Shown here one piece after another: positions 1 through 7,828 of a stretch of 38,435 bases of DNA. The translations under genes were made by a program, and so were the position numbers. The DNA is from an uncultured Lachnospiraceae bacterium. GTDB taxonomy: Bacteria; Bacillota; Clostridia; Lachnospirales; Lachnospiraceae. The notes under the pieces are model-generated. The model did not search any database. It was given only the letters and a program-made list of their open reading frames with translations, and had not been told where the DNA came from. The stretch is taken from assembly GCA_902765725.1 (NCBI GenBank), contig CACXAT010000033.1:1-38435 (forward strand), written 5' to 3'. Positions within the stretch are counted from its first letter, which is position 1. Every line of letters starts with the position of its first letter.

Positions 1-1
1 A

Positions 2-592
2 CAGAAGCGGGTCAACCGCTATGACCGGGACGGGGATCAGCATTACGATACGATCTCTGCCTTCATAAAGAGCATGCGGGGATCTGACCCTGATGCGGCT
101 GTATTTTATCTGGCAAGAATGCTGAAGGCGGGGGAGGATATCCGGTTCATATCCCGCCGGATCATGATCTGCGCCGCGGAGGACGTGGGCATGGCCAATC
201 CCCAGGCCCTGGTGGTCGCGTCGGCGGCCGCCCAGGCAGTGGAGCGGGTCGGGATGCCGGAGGCGCAGCTGATCCTGTCAGAGGCAGCTGTCTGTGTGGC
301 AGTCAGTCCCAAGAGCAATTCCTGCACGAACGCGATCTTTGACGCGTATTCGGCAGTGGAGGAGAACCGGTTTACGATCCCGCCCTATCTCCAGGATGCC
401 CATTACAGGGGCAGCACGAGTCTTGGAAGAGGGATCGGCTATGAGTACGCCCATGATTATCCCAAACATTTCTCGAAGCAGAGGTATCTGCCGACGGAGC
501 TGGGGGACAGGACATTTTACAAACCTTCCGATAATGGCTATGAGAAAGAGGTCCGGAGGTACCTGGACTGGATCCATTCTGACGAAGAATAA
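2..592 (+). CDS. rarA: RarA/MgsA AAA ATPase, C-terminal part (5' end outside window)
   Basis: Replication-associated recombination protein A, a clamp-loader-like AAA+ ATPase that acts at stalled replication forks. Only about 196 C-terminal residues lie in the window; the Walker A and B boxes are upstream of it. The frame is open from base 2. The visible part matches the family's tetramerisation region: a stretch with DPDAAVFYLARML, then ISRRIMICAAEDVGMANPQAL, then the PKSN and GIGYEYAHDYP segments near the end. These are hallmark RarA sequences and identification is secure. It stops 30 bp before argS and probably shares its transcript. No terminator is visible in the gap. The N-terminus and start cannot be judged. 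Confidence 0.93.
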   Translation, partial: QKRVNRYDRDGDQHYDTISAFIKSMRGSDPDAAVFYLARMLKAGEDIRFISRRIMICAAEDVGMANPQALVVASAAAQAVERVGMPEAQLILSEAAVCVAVSPKSNSCTNAIFDAYSAVEENRFTIPPYLQDAHYRGSTSLGRGIGYEYAHDYPKHFSKQRYLPTELGDRTFYKPSDNGYEKEVRRYLDWIHSDEE

Positions 593-622
593 CAGATACA
601 TCAAGAGAGAGGATACATATAC

Positions 623-2401
623 ATGGAACAGATTCTTGACCTGATCGGCAGCTATGTGGCAGAGGCATTTGAAACAGCAGGTTATGACCCGAAACTTGGC
701 AAGGTGACGGTCTCCAACCGGCCGGATCTTTGCGAATATCAGTGCAACGGGGCAATGGCCGGGGCAAAGCAGTATCACAAGGCTCCGCTGGAGATCGCGG
801 AGAATGTCGCCGCGGTGCTGGACGGATGCGATGCCTTTGAGAGTGTCGATGCAGTGCGCCCCGGATTCCTGAACCTGAAGCTGTCCGCACAGTTTCTGGC
901 GGGTTATCTGTCAGAGATGGCAGCAGATGACAGACTGGGCGTGCCGGAAGCGGAAAACCCGAAGAAGATCATCATCGACTACGGCGGAGCCAATGTGGCC
1001 AAGCCGCTGCATGTCGGCCACCTGCGCTCGGCAGTCATCGGAGAGAGCGTAAAGCGGATCCTCCGTTTCCTGGGCAATGAGACCATCGGTGACGTTCACC
1101 TGGGAGACTGGGGACTTCAGATGGGCCTGATCATCACTGAGCTTCGCCTGAGAAAGCCGGATCTTCCGTATTTTGACGAGTCCTTTGAGGGAGAATATCC
1201 GAAGGAGGCTCCGTTCACCATCAGTGAACTGGAGGAGATCTATCCGGCGGCGAGCGCGAAGTCCAAAGAGGACGAGGAGTATAAGAAGGCTGCCCTGGAG
1301 GCGACCAACCAGCTTCAGCACGGAAACCGCGGGTATCACGCACTGTGGGAGCACATTCTGAATGTCTCAGTCACCGACCTGAAGAAGAACTACGACAGCC
1401 TGAATGTATTCTTCGAGCTGTGGAAGAAGGAATCGGACGCGCAGCCGTACATTCCGGGCCTTGTGGAGTACCTGAAGAAGGAGGGCTACGCGCACCTGGA
1501 TCAGGGCGCCCTGGTGGTGGATGTTGCCGAGGAGAGCGATACCAAGAAGATTCCGCCCTGCATGATCCTGAAATCCGACGGCGCTTCTCTGTACAACACC
1601 ACGGACCTGGCGACCATCGTCATGCGCATGGAGAACTGGAAGCCGGACGATATCATCTATGTCGTCGACAAGAGACAGGATCTGTATTTCACCCAGGTGT
1701 TCCGCTGCGCCCGCAAGGCGAAGCTGGTAAATGAAGACACGGGGCTTCATTTCCTCGGATTCGGAACCATGAACGGCAAAGACGGCAAGCCCTTCAAGAC
1801 CAGACAGGGCGGCGTCATGCGCCTGGAGAACCTGATCGCGGACATCAATGAAGAGATGTATACCAAGATCATGGAGAACCATGAGACGGATCCGGAAGAA
1901 GCAAGGCAGACCGCCCGCATCGTGGCCCTGTCCGCCATCAAGTACGGAGACCTGTCCAACCAGGCGTCCAAGGATTACATCTTCGATGTGGACAAGTTCA
2001 CTTCCTTTGAGGGCAATACCGGCCCCTACCTGCTCTACACCATGGTCCGGATCAAGTCGATCCTGAGAAGGTATATGGAAGAGACGGGGCATACCGCCCA
2101 GGAGGTCGCGGACCTGAAGCTTCTCCCGGCTGTGGGAGAGAGCGAGAAGGCGCTGGGACTTGCTCTGACGGGATTTGCTCCCGCCATCCTGCTGGCCGGC
2201 GCGGAGCTTGCGCCGCATAAGATCTGCGGCTTCGTCTATGAGCTGGCCAATCAGTTCAACCGTTTCTATCATGAGACAAAGATCATGAGCGAGGAGAAGG
2301 AAGCGCAGAGGGATTCCTACATCGCGCTGCTGAATCTGACACTCAGGGTCATGGAATGCGGAATCGATCTGCTGGGGTTCACCGCGCCTGAGAAGATGTA
2401 A
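623..2401 (+). CDS. argS: Arginyl-tRNA synthetase
   Basis: Class I aminoacyl-tRNA synthetase that charges tRNA-Arg in the cytosol; 592 residues, slightly longer than the roughly 555-580 common in the family. The N-terminal ~100 residues form the ArgRS additional domain that binds the tRNA D-loop. The class I signature HVGH is at residues 130-133, preceded by the family motif GGANVAKPLH. The KMSK position is degenerate (GKPFKTRQGG), as is usual in ArgRS. The C-terminal helical anticodon-binding domain includes YELANQFNRFYH. The start has an AGAGAGG ribosome binding site. The next gene starts one base after its stop, so the two are probably translationally coupled. Confidence 0.97.
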   Translation: MEQILDLIGSYVAEAFETAGYDPKLGKVTVSNRPDLCEYQCNGAMAGAKQYHKAPLEIAENVAAVLDGCDAFESVDAVRPGFLNLKLSAQFLAGYLSEMAADDRLGVPEAENPKKIIIDYGGANVAKPLHVGHLRSAVIGESVKRILRFLGNETIGDVHLGDWGLQMGLIITELRLRKPDLPYFDESFEGEYPKEAPFTISELEEIYPAASAKSKEDEEYKKAALEATNQLQHGNRGYHALWEHILNVSVTDLKKNYDSLNVFFELWKKESDAQPYIPGLVEYLKKEGYAHLDQGALVVDVAEESDTKKIPPCMILKSDGASLYNTTDLATIVMRMENWKPDDIIYVVDKRQDLYFTQVFRCARKAKLVNEDTGLHFLGFGTMNGKDGKPFKTRQGGVMRLENLIADINEEMYTKIMENHETDPEEARQTARIVALSAIKYGDLSNQASKDYIFDVDKFTSFEGNTGPYLLYTMVRIKSILRRYMEETGHTAQEVADLKLLPAVGESEKALGLALTGFAPAILLAGAELAPHKICGFVYELANQFNRFYHETKIMSEEKEAQRDSYIALLNLTLRVMECGIDLLGFTAPEKM

Positions 2402-2402
2402 T

Positions 2403-3782
2403 ATGTCTGTTCAAAAAGGAAATACTGTATCACGGGACGAGCGGATCTTCCGCGACCTGCCTGTGCACAAGGCTGTCCTGACCATGGCTGTGCCCACGGT
2501 CATCGGACAGCTGATCGTACTGTTCTACAATCTGGCGGATACGTTTTTTATCGGAAGGACCGGCAATCCATATATGGTTGCCGGCGCCTCGCTGATTCTG
2601 CCGGTATTCAATATCGCAAGTGCCCTGGCCGCGATCGTAGGCCTGGGAGGGGGAACTCTGATCTCGAGGCTTCTGGGAAGAAATGAACGGGAAGAAGCGT
2701 CGAGAGTGAGTTCTTTTACTTTTTACGCGGCAGCTCTTGCCGCACTGTGCTGGGGGGTATTCACCCTGGTGTTCATGAACCGCATTCTGACGCTTCTGGG
2801 GGCCAGTGAGAATACCTTTCTCTATGCAAGGCAGTATGCTCTGTGCGTGGTCTGCGCCGGCGCGGTTCCCACCATCCTCCAGCTCACCTGCGCGCAGCTG
2901 CTCAGGGCGGTCGGATGCTCCGGTCAGGCGGGATTCGGCGTATCCATGGGAGGGATCCTCAATGTGATCCTGGATCCCCTGTTCATGTTCGTGCTCTTTC
3001 CGAAGGGGCATGAGATCCTCGGGGCGGGGATCGCGACCCTTCTGTCCAATGTCATCACGCTGGTTTATTTTCTGATCGTGATGTACAGGGTCCGGAAGAC
3101 GACGGTGCTGACTCTGTCGCCAGCAGTCGGGCTTCCCGAAAAGAGCCACATCCGGTCGGTGTTTCTGAATGGCCTTCCGGGTGGGACCTCCAATCTTCTG
3201 TTTGACCTGTCCCAGGTCATGATCAATAAACTGATGGCAGGTTATGGCGATATCCCCCTTGCGGCCATCGGGATCATCCTGAAGGCAGAGAGGATCCCGC
3301 TCAATACCGGTGTAGGCATCTGCCAGGGAATCATTCCGATCATCGCGTACAATTATGCCGCGAAGAATAAAAAGAGAATGATGGATACCATCTGGATCTC
3401 CCGTCTCATGGGACTTGCGGTGGGGGCAGTCAGCATCGCTCTGTATGAGTTCTTTGCGCCGCAGATCATGCAGCTGTTCATCTCGGACGCCGCCACGGTC
3501 TCGATCGGGACCGGGTTCCTGCGGGCCAGGTGTCTGGCGACGCCGTTCATGTTCATTGCCTTCCATCTGGTGTTCTCATTTACCGCCATGGGAGAGGGGA
3601 AGACCGCCCTGTTGCTGGCAGTGATCCGGCAGCTGGTGCTCTATATCCCCCTTCTGTTCCTGATGGGGAATCTGTTTGGCATGTACGGGCTGGTCTGGGC
3701 ACAGCTTGTGGGAGACGCGGTCACCGATATCATCTCCATCCTGTGGTTCCGATATAAGATGAGCCGCATTCAGTGGGGATAA
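2403..3782 (+). CDS. MATE family multidrug/cation antiporter
   Basis: Membrane exporter of the MATE family (Pfam MatE twice), 459 residues with about twelve hydrophobic segments in two halves. The first half opens with a typical MATE sequence (AVPTVIGQLIVLFYNLADTFFIG), followed by GGGTLISRLLGR. MATE proteins use a Na+ or H+ gradient to export cationic drugs or metabolites; the substrate here cannot be told from sequence. It starts one base after the argS stop without a separate strong ribosome binding site, so expression likely depends on argS translation. The neighbouring membrane pyrophosphatase, a possible Na+ or H+ pump, could supply the gradient, but that link is inference. Confidence 0.9.
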   Translation: MSVQKGNTVSRDERIFRDLPVHKAVLTMAVPTVIGQLIVLFYNLADTFFIGRTGNPYMVAGASLILPVFNIASALAAIVGLGGGTLISRLLGRNEREEASRVSSFTFYAAALAALCWGVFTLVFMNRILTLLGASENTFLYARQYALCVVCAGAVPTILQLTCAQLLRAVGCSGQAGFGVSMGGILNVILDPLFMFVLFPKGHEILGAGIATLLSNVITLVYFLIVMYRVRKTTVLTLSPAVGLPEKSHIRSVFLNGLPGGTSNLLFDLSQVMINKLMAGYGDIPLAAIGIILKAERIPLNTGVGICQGIIPIIAYNYAAKNKKRMMDTIWISRLMGLAVGAVSIALYEFFAPQIMQLFISDAATVSIGTGFLRARCLATPFMFIAFHLVFSFTAMGEGKTALLLAVIRQLVLYIPLLFLMGNLFGMYGLVWAQLVGDAVTDIISILWFRYKMSRIQWG

Positions 3783-3788
3783 ACAGTC

Positions 3789-3817
3789 TTTTGCAATCAG
3801 CAGGAATATGCTATACT
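3789..3817 (+). promoter_or_regulatory. Predicted sigma-A promoter of hppA
   Basis: Extended -10 TGC-TATACT (TATACT at 3812-3817) with a weak -35 (TTTTGC at 3789, or TTGCAA at 3791 with short spacing). It lies in the only gap upstream of hppA. Predicted by eye. Confidence 0.5.
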
Positions 3818-3851
3818 CAACTTATCTAAACAAGTTTGGAGGGCACTGCAT

Positions 3852-5972
3852 ATGCTGTTGATTGTTTGCCTGCTGGGTTTGTCGCTGCTGTATATCCTTT
3901 TTAATTATTTCCGGATCCGGAGGATGGAAGAGGGAACGGACGAGATGGTGCGTCTGTCCGGGATCATCCGTTCCGGTTCTTCTACATTTCTGGTCACCGA
4001 ATACAGACATATCGTTCCGGTGCTGGCCGTTGTCGCCGTTCTTATCACCCTGTTTATAGAGAAGACCTGCGGGCTGACCTTCCTGCTGGGAGGCTGCATG
4101 AGCTCCCTGGCATGTGTGCTGGGGATGAAGAGTGCGACCTACGCCAATGTGCGGGCCGCCAATAAGGCAAGGCAGACCGGTTCAGTCCAGGAGACGGTGC
4201 GGATCGCCCTGTGCGGAGGCTCCATCAGCGGGCTTGCGGTCCAGACCTTCGGGATGGCAGGGCTGATGATGATCCTGCTGTGCTTCGGCGATATCTCCCA
4301 TGACGCTGTATCCTCCGGGGTACTGGCTTCCCTTCCCTGCAATCCGACGATCACAAGGATCGTCACCTATTCTCTGGGATGCTCCATTGTGGCGATGTTC
4401 AACCGCGTTGCCGGGGGCAATTACACCAAGGCGGCGGATATCTCCTCCGACATCCTGGGAAAGATCCGTCACGACCTGCCGGAGGATGACAGCAGGATCC
4501 CGAATACGATCGCGGACTTTATAGGGGATAATGTAAATGACATCGCCGGGAACTGTTCCGATCTTCTGGAGAGCTTCGTCGCCACCATGGCCGCCTGCAT
4601 CATGACAGCCGTGACGCTGTACAACACTGCAGCGGCAGGCGGGCTGGAGCATATCACATCGTCGACCTTCCAGGCGACGATCACCTATCCCGTGGTCCTG
4701 GCTGCCTGCGGACTGGTGGGCTCCCTGGCGGGACTTGGACTTGCAAATATCAAAAAGATGGGGAAGGATCCGTCGAGGGAGCTGGATCTGTCTACCTGGA
4801 TCGCTGCCGGCGTTACGGTGGTGCTGGGCGGGATCAGTGCATTTGTCCTCTTCCACAATGCCGGACTGTATGAAGAGTTCCGCCTGGGCTGGGCATCTCC
4901 CTGGATCTCCTCTCTGTGCGGCATCGTCAGCGGAGTCGCGATCGGTATTATTACTGAGTATTACACCAGCACGGAATACAGGCCGACCCGGGAGCTGGCG
5001 CAGATCTGTACGGAGGGCGAGGCCTTCGTCGTCACCCGGGGAGATGCCATCGGATCCAGATCCTGCCTTGCGCCGGTTCTGGTCATCGGCGTCTCGCTGC
5101 TGATCTCCGGATATCTGTGCGGCACCTACGGCGTGGCAACGGCTGCGCTGGGCATGCTCTCCTTTGTCGGCGCCACGGTTTCCATCGACGCCTTCGGCCC
5201 GATCGCGGACAACGCGGGCGGCATCGCCGAGTCCTGCCACCTGGCGCCAAATGTCAGAGAAATCACGGATCAGCTGGATGCGATCGGCAATACGACCGCT
5301 GCGATCGGGAAGGGGTTCGCGATCGGATCCGCTGCATTTGCGACGGTATCCCTGATCGTTTCCTACGTGGGTATCTATACAGCGCCGGGAGAGACTCTTG
5401 TCCTGAACTTCGCGTCGGTCCCGGTGGTCGCAGGCGGGATCATAGGCGGCGCCCTGGTCGAGTACTTCAGCGCCATGCTCACGGATCATACCATCGATTC
5501 GGCGAAGATCATGGCGGATGTGGGAGACCGCATGATGTCAGTCCCCGGAGTCCTGGAAGGAAGTGTCACGCCCGATTACAATGAAATGATCGCCCTGGCA
5601 GCCCGGGAAGCGATCCGTAAGATGGTGCTTCCGTCGGTGATCGCCCTGATGGTGCCGCTGGCCGGAGGATTCCTGTTCGGAGTCAGGTTTGTGGGCGGTC
5701 TTCTGGTGGGAGCGACGATCGTGGCCATCCCCAGGGCAATCTTCATGGGCAACTCCGGAGGCGCCTTTGACAACGCGAAGAAATACATCGAAGGCGGCCA
5801 CCTGGAAGGCGCCGGGAAGGGATCACCGGCGCACAAGGCATCTGTCACCGGAGATACGATCGGCGATACCAGAAAGGACGTGGTAGGGGTCGCGCTGGAT
5901 ATCTTTATTAAGCTCATGTCCACGGTGGCAAACACCCTGGCCCCGGTCTTTATGCATATCTCCCTTCTGTAG
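3852..5972 (+). CDS. hppA: Membrane-bound ion-translocating pyrophosphatase (K+-type)
   Basis: Hydrolyses PPi and pumps Na+ and/or H+ across the cytoplasmic membrane. 706 residues with about 16 hydrophobic segments, the family's usual size. Substrate-site carboxylates are visible: D196-x3-D200-x3-K204, EDD at 211-213, and GDN-x2-D at 226-230. The GNTTAA motif has Ala where K+-independent enzymes have Lys, so this should be a K+-dependent form; Na+ pumping is possible but not proven. Several normally invariant spots differ: DISSD for DVGAD, GDNVND for GDNVGD, and GDTRKDVVGVALD near the C-terminus for the common GDPFKDTSGPSLN. The catalytic acids are kept, so it is probably active. GGAGGG precedes the ATG. 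Confidence 0.95.
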   Translation: MLLIVCLLGLSLLYILFNYFRIRRMEEGTDEMVRLSGIIRSGSSTFLVTEYRHIVPVLAVVAVLITLFIEKTCGLTFLLGGCMSSLACVLGMKSATYANVRAANKARQTGSVQETVRIALCGGSISGLAVQTFGMAGLMMILLCFGDISHDAVSSGVLASLPCNPTITRIVTYSLGCSIVAMFNRVAGGNYTKAADISSDILGKIRHDLPEDDSRIPNTIADFIGDNVNDIAGNCSDLLESFVATMAACIMTAVTLYNTAAAGGLEHITSSTFQATITYPVVLAACGLVGSLAGLGLANIKKMGKDPSRELDLSTWIAAGVTVVLGGISAFVLFHNAGLYEEFRLGWASPWISSLCGIVSGVAIGIITEYYTSTEYRPTRELAQICTEGEAFVVTRGDAIGSRSCLAPVLVIGVSLLISGYLCGTYGVATAALGMLSFVGATVSIDAFGPIADNAGGIAESCHLAPNVREITDQLDAIGNTTAAIGKGFAIGSAAFATVSLIVSYVGIYTAPGETLVLNFASVPVVAGGIIGGALVEYFSAMLTDHTIDSAKIMADVGDRMMSVPGVLEGSVTPDYNEMIALAAREAIRKMVLPSVIALMVPLAGGFLFGVRFVGGLLVGATIVAIPRAIFMGNSGGAFDNAKKYIEGGHLEGAGKGSPAHKASVTGDTIGDTRKDVVGVALDIFIKLMSTVANTLAPVFMHISLL

Positions 5973-6033
5973 GGCTGGCGCTGCCGGATACATATGCATG
6001 TGTAACTGCATGATCTGACGGGAATGAGCCGGA

Positions 6034-6079
6034 GCCTTGGGCAGTATTTTTGGATACTGTGTTCATTGCCTTGGGCAGT
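6034..6079 (+). repeat. 12-bp direct repeat pair (GCCTTGGGCAGT)
   Basis: GCCTTGGGCAGT occurs at 6034-6045 and again at 6068-6079, 34 bp apart start to start. The second copy overlaps the predicted -35 box of the kinase operon. Spacing of about three helical turns would suit a regulator binding two sites on one DNA face, but no regulator is identified. Confidence 0.55.
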
Positions 6080-6095
6080 GCAGATTGAATATAAT
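6066..6095 (+). promoter_or_regulatory. Predicted sigma-A promoter of the kinase operon
   Basis: TTGCCT (6066-6071), 18-bp spacer, perfect TATAAT (6090-6095). Predicted start of transcription is near 6102, immediately before the hairpin at 6106. Confidence 0.6.
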
Positions 6096-6105
6096 GATGA
6101 CGGAG

Positions 6106-6135
6106 AGAGACTCACTGCAGGTGGGTCTCTTTTTT
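6106..6135 (+). terminator. Intrinsic terminator-like hairpin after hppA / in kinase leader
   Basis: A 10-bp stem (AGAGACTCAC with GTGGGTCTCT, one G-T pair), a 5-base loop and a T-run at 6130-6135. It sits 134 bp after hppA and would end its transcript. It also lies directly downstream of the predicted start site of the kinase operon, so it could reduce or protect that transcript. Confidence 0.75.
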
Positions 6136-6160
6136 GTTTCCTGAAGACGGGAGGATGACT

Positions 6161-7828
6161 ATGCAGACGCAGGAGATATTCGATGAACGCTACCGGATCA
6201 TACAGCGGCTTGGAGCGGGGAGTGAGGGGGAGGTTTTTCTGGCTCTGTATGTTCCCACGGAAGAATTCAGAGCCGTTAAAAAGATACGGACCGGTGAAAA
6301 TGAGTCCTTCTGCAGGGAGCTGGAGATGATGAAGGGACTTCGGGAGGATCATCTGCCGCGGGTGATCGACGTGCTCTTCAGGGAGGAATACACCTACCTT
6401 GTCATGGAGCATATCCGGGGGATCAGTATGGACCAGATCCTGGCAGGGGGGAGAAATGTCACCCAGGCGCAGACCCTGGAGGCGGCCCTGCAGCTTGCGG
6501 ATGCGCTGTGCTATCTGGAGCAGCGCGACCCTCCGGTATGCCACCTGGACATCAAACCCTCCAACCTGATCCGGAGACCGGACGGAACGATCGTCCTTGT
6601 GGACTTCGGCGCTGCGTGGAAGGAGAAGACCTGCAGGCCGGGGAAGGGAACCGACGGCTATGCAGCGCCGGAACAGTACGATCCCGGAGGTGTGACAGAT
6701 GTGAGGACGGATCTGTACGGACTTGGAGCAGTTCTGTACCGGATGCTCTCCGGGAAAACCTGGTCGAAGACCCTGTACGGGAGCCGTGTGCCGAATTGCA
6801 GTGAGGAATTCGGGAGGATCGTGAGCAGATGTCTGGAACCAGGCAGGGACAGGCGCTATGGAAGTGCTTCGGAACTTCGCAGGGACCTGGCCCTGCTGCG
6901 AAGAAGAGAGAACTTCAGATATATACGCATCCGGATTCTCGGCGCGCTGGCCATCGCCTTCCCGGCAGCAGCTTTCGGGACCAGCGTTCTGCCGGCCTCC
7001 ATGAATCTGTCTGCCAGGCATGAGTGGGATTATGAGTCTCTGCTGAAGGAGGCGCAGATCTGCGGGGAAGAGGAGGCAAGATCCTGTTACAGAAGAGCCA
7101 TCTTTCTGGATCCCGGACGCAGTGACGCATACCTTCATTTTCTGGAGGATGCCGGCTCGGACGGGAAACTGTCGTCAGATGAAGACGTGTTTCTCAGGGA
7201 GCTGCTCCATACGGTCGTTCTGGGCACGGACAGGACCTGTGAGGAGGTGCTTGCCGAAGATATCCGGGAATACGGGCAGACTGCGCTGAAGATCGCTCTT
7301 CTGTACTGGTATTGCTCAGAGGAAGAGGACGCAAAGCGCATCGCTTCCGGCTGGTTTTCCAGGGCAGCCGGAGCAGGTGAGGGCCTGAGCTTCCGGGAGC
7401 AGAGCAGCTGCCTGTGGTACCGGACCGCGTGTCTGTACAGGGATATGGCATCCGCCAGGAAGCTGGTGCAGAGCAGGGCAGAAGGGGCGGCAGACCCTGA
7501 GACTATAAGAAGATACTGGGATCTTCAGACAGAACTTGCCCTGGCGACACAGAATCTGGAATCGCCCCGCATGAGACTGGAATGGGTCCGCGACACACTG
7601 ACAGATCTCTCATTTCTCAGCGCAGATCTTGAGAGGGCAGGGATCAGCATCTCTGAGCAGAGGCAGAAGATCCGGGATCTGATGGACGACGCAAGGGAAG
7701 TTTCCGGGTCTCCCGGTTTGGAGATGGAGCTTTCAGAGCTGGCGGAGGAGGCCGGGAACGCGGCATCCCTTGCCCTGGAGGCGCTGCAGAACAGGGAGAG
7801 GGAAGATGGGAGGAACAGGGATGAATAG
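6161..7828 (+). CDS. Membrane-anchored Hanks-type Ser/Thr protein kinase
   Basis: 555 residues from the ATG at 6161, chosen because GGGAGG at 6149-6154 is well placed; an in-frame TTG at 6134 lies in the hairpin tail. Residues 10-245 are a eukaryotic-type kinase: Gly-rich loop near 18-24 (LGAGSEG), ATP lysine K40, catalytic loop HLDIKPSN at 128-135, DFG at 148-150, APEQ at 169-172. HLD replaces HRD, so it is a non-RD kinase. One membrane helix is at about 258-280. The remaining ~275 residues are helical and TPR-like (e.g. ARSCYRRAIFLDP), ending in a possible coiled coil. There are no PASTA repeats, unlike the PrkC-type kinase at 30.8 kb. The next gene overlaps its stop by 8 bp, so co-translation is likely. 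Substrate unknown. Confidence 0.88.
   Translation: MQTQEIFDERYRIIQRLGAGSEGEVFLALYVPTEEFRAVKKIRTGENESFCRELEMMKGLREDHLPRVIDVLFREEYTYLVMEHIRGISMDQILAGGRNVTQAQTLEAALQLADALCYLEQRDPPVCHLDIKPSNLIRRPDGTIVLVDFGAAWKEKTCRPGKGTDGYAAPEQYDPGGVTDVRTDLYGLGAVLYRMLSGKTWSKTLYGSRVPNCSEEFGRIVSRCLEPGRDRRYGSASELRRDLALLRRRENFRYIRIRILGALAIAFPAAAFGTSVLPASMNLSARHEWDYESLLKEAQICGEEEARSCYRRAIFLDPGRSDAYLHFLEDAGSDGKLSSDEDVFLRELLHTVVLGTDRTCEEVLAEDIREYGQTALKIALLYWYCSEEEDAKRIASGWFSRAAGAGEGLSFREQSSCLWYRTACLYRDMASARKLVQSRAEGAADPETIRRYWDLQTELALATQNLESPRMRLEWVRDTLTDLSFLSADLERAGISISEQRQKIRDLMDDAREVSGSPGLEMELSELAEEAGNAASLALEALQNREREDGRNRDE

Noticed and set aside
2430..3566. Long - strand open frame opposite the MATE gene
   Set aside because: Hydrophilic, low-information translation (Arg/Asp/Gln-rich) typical of an antisense frame in GC-rich DNA.
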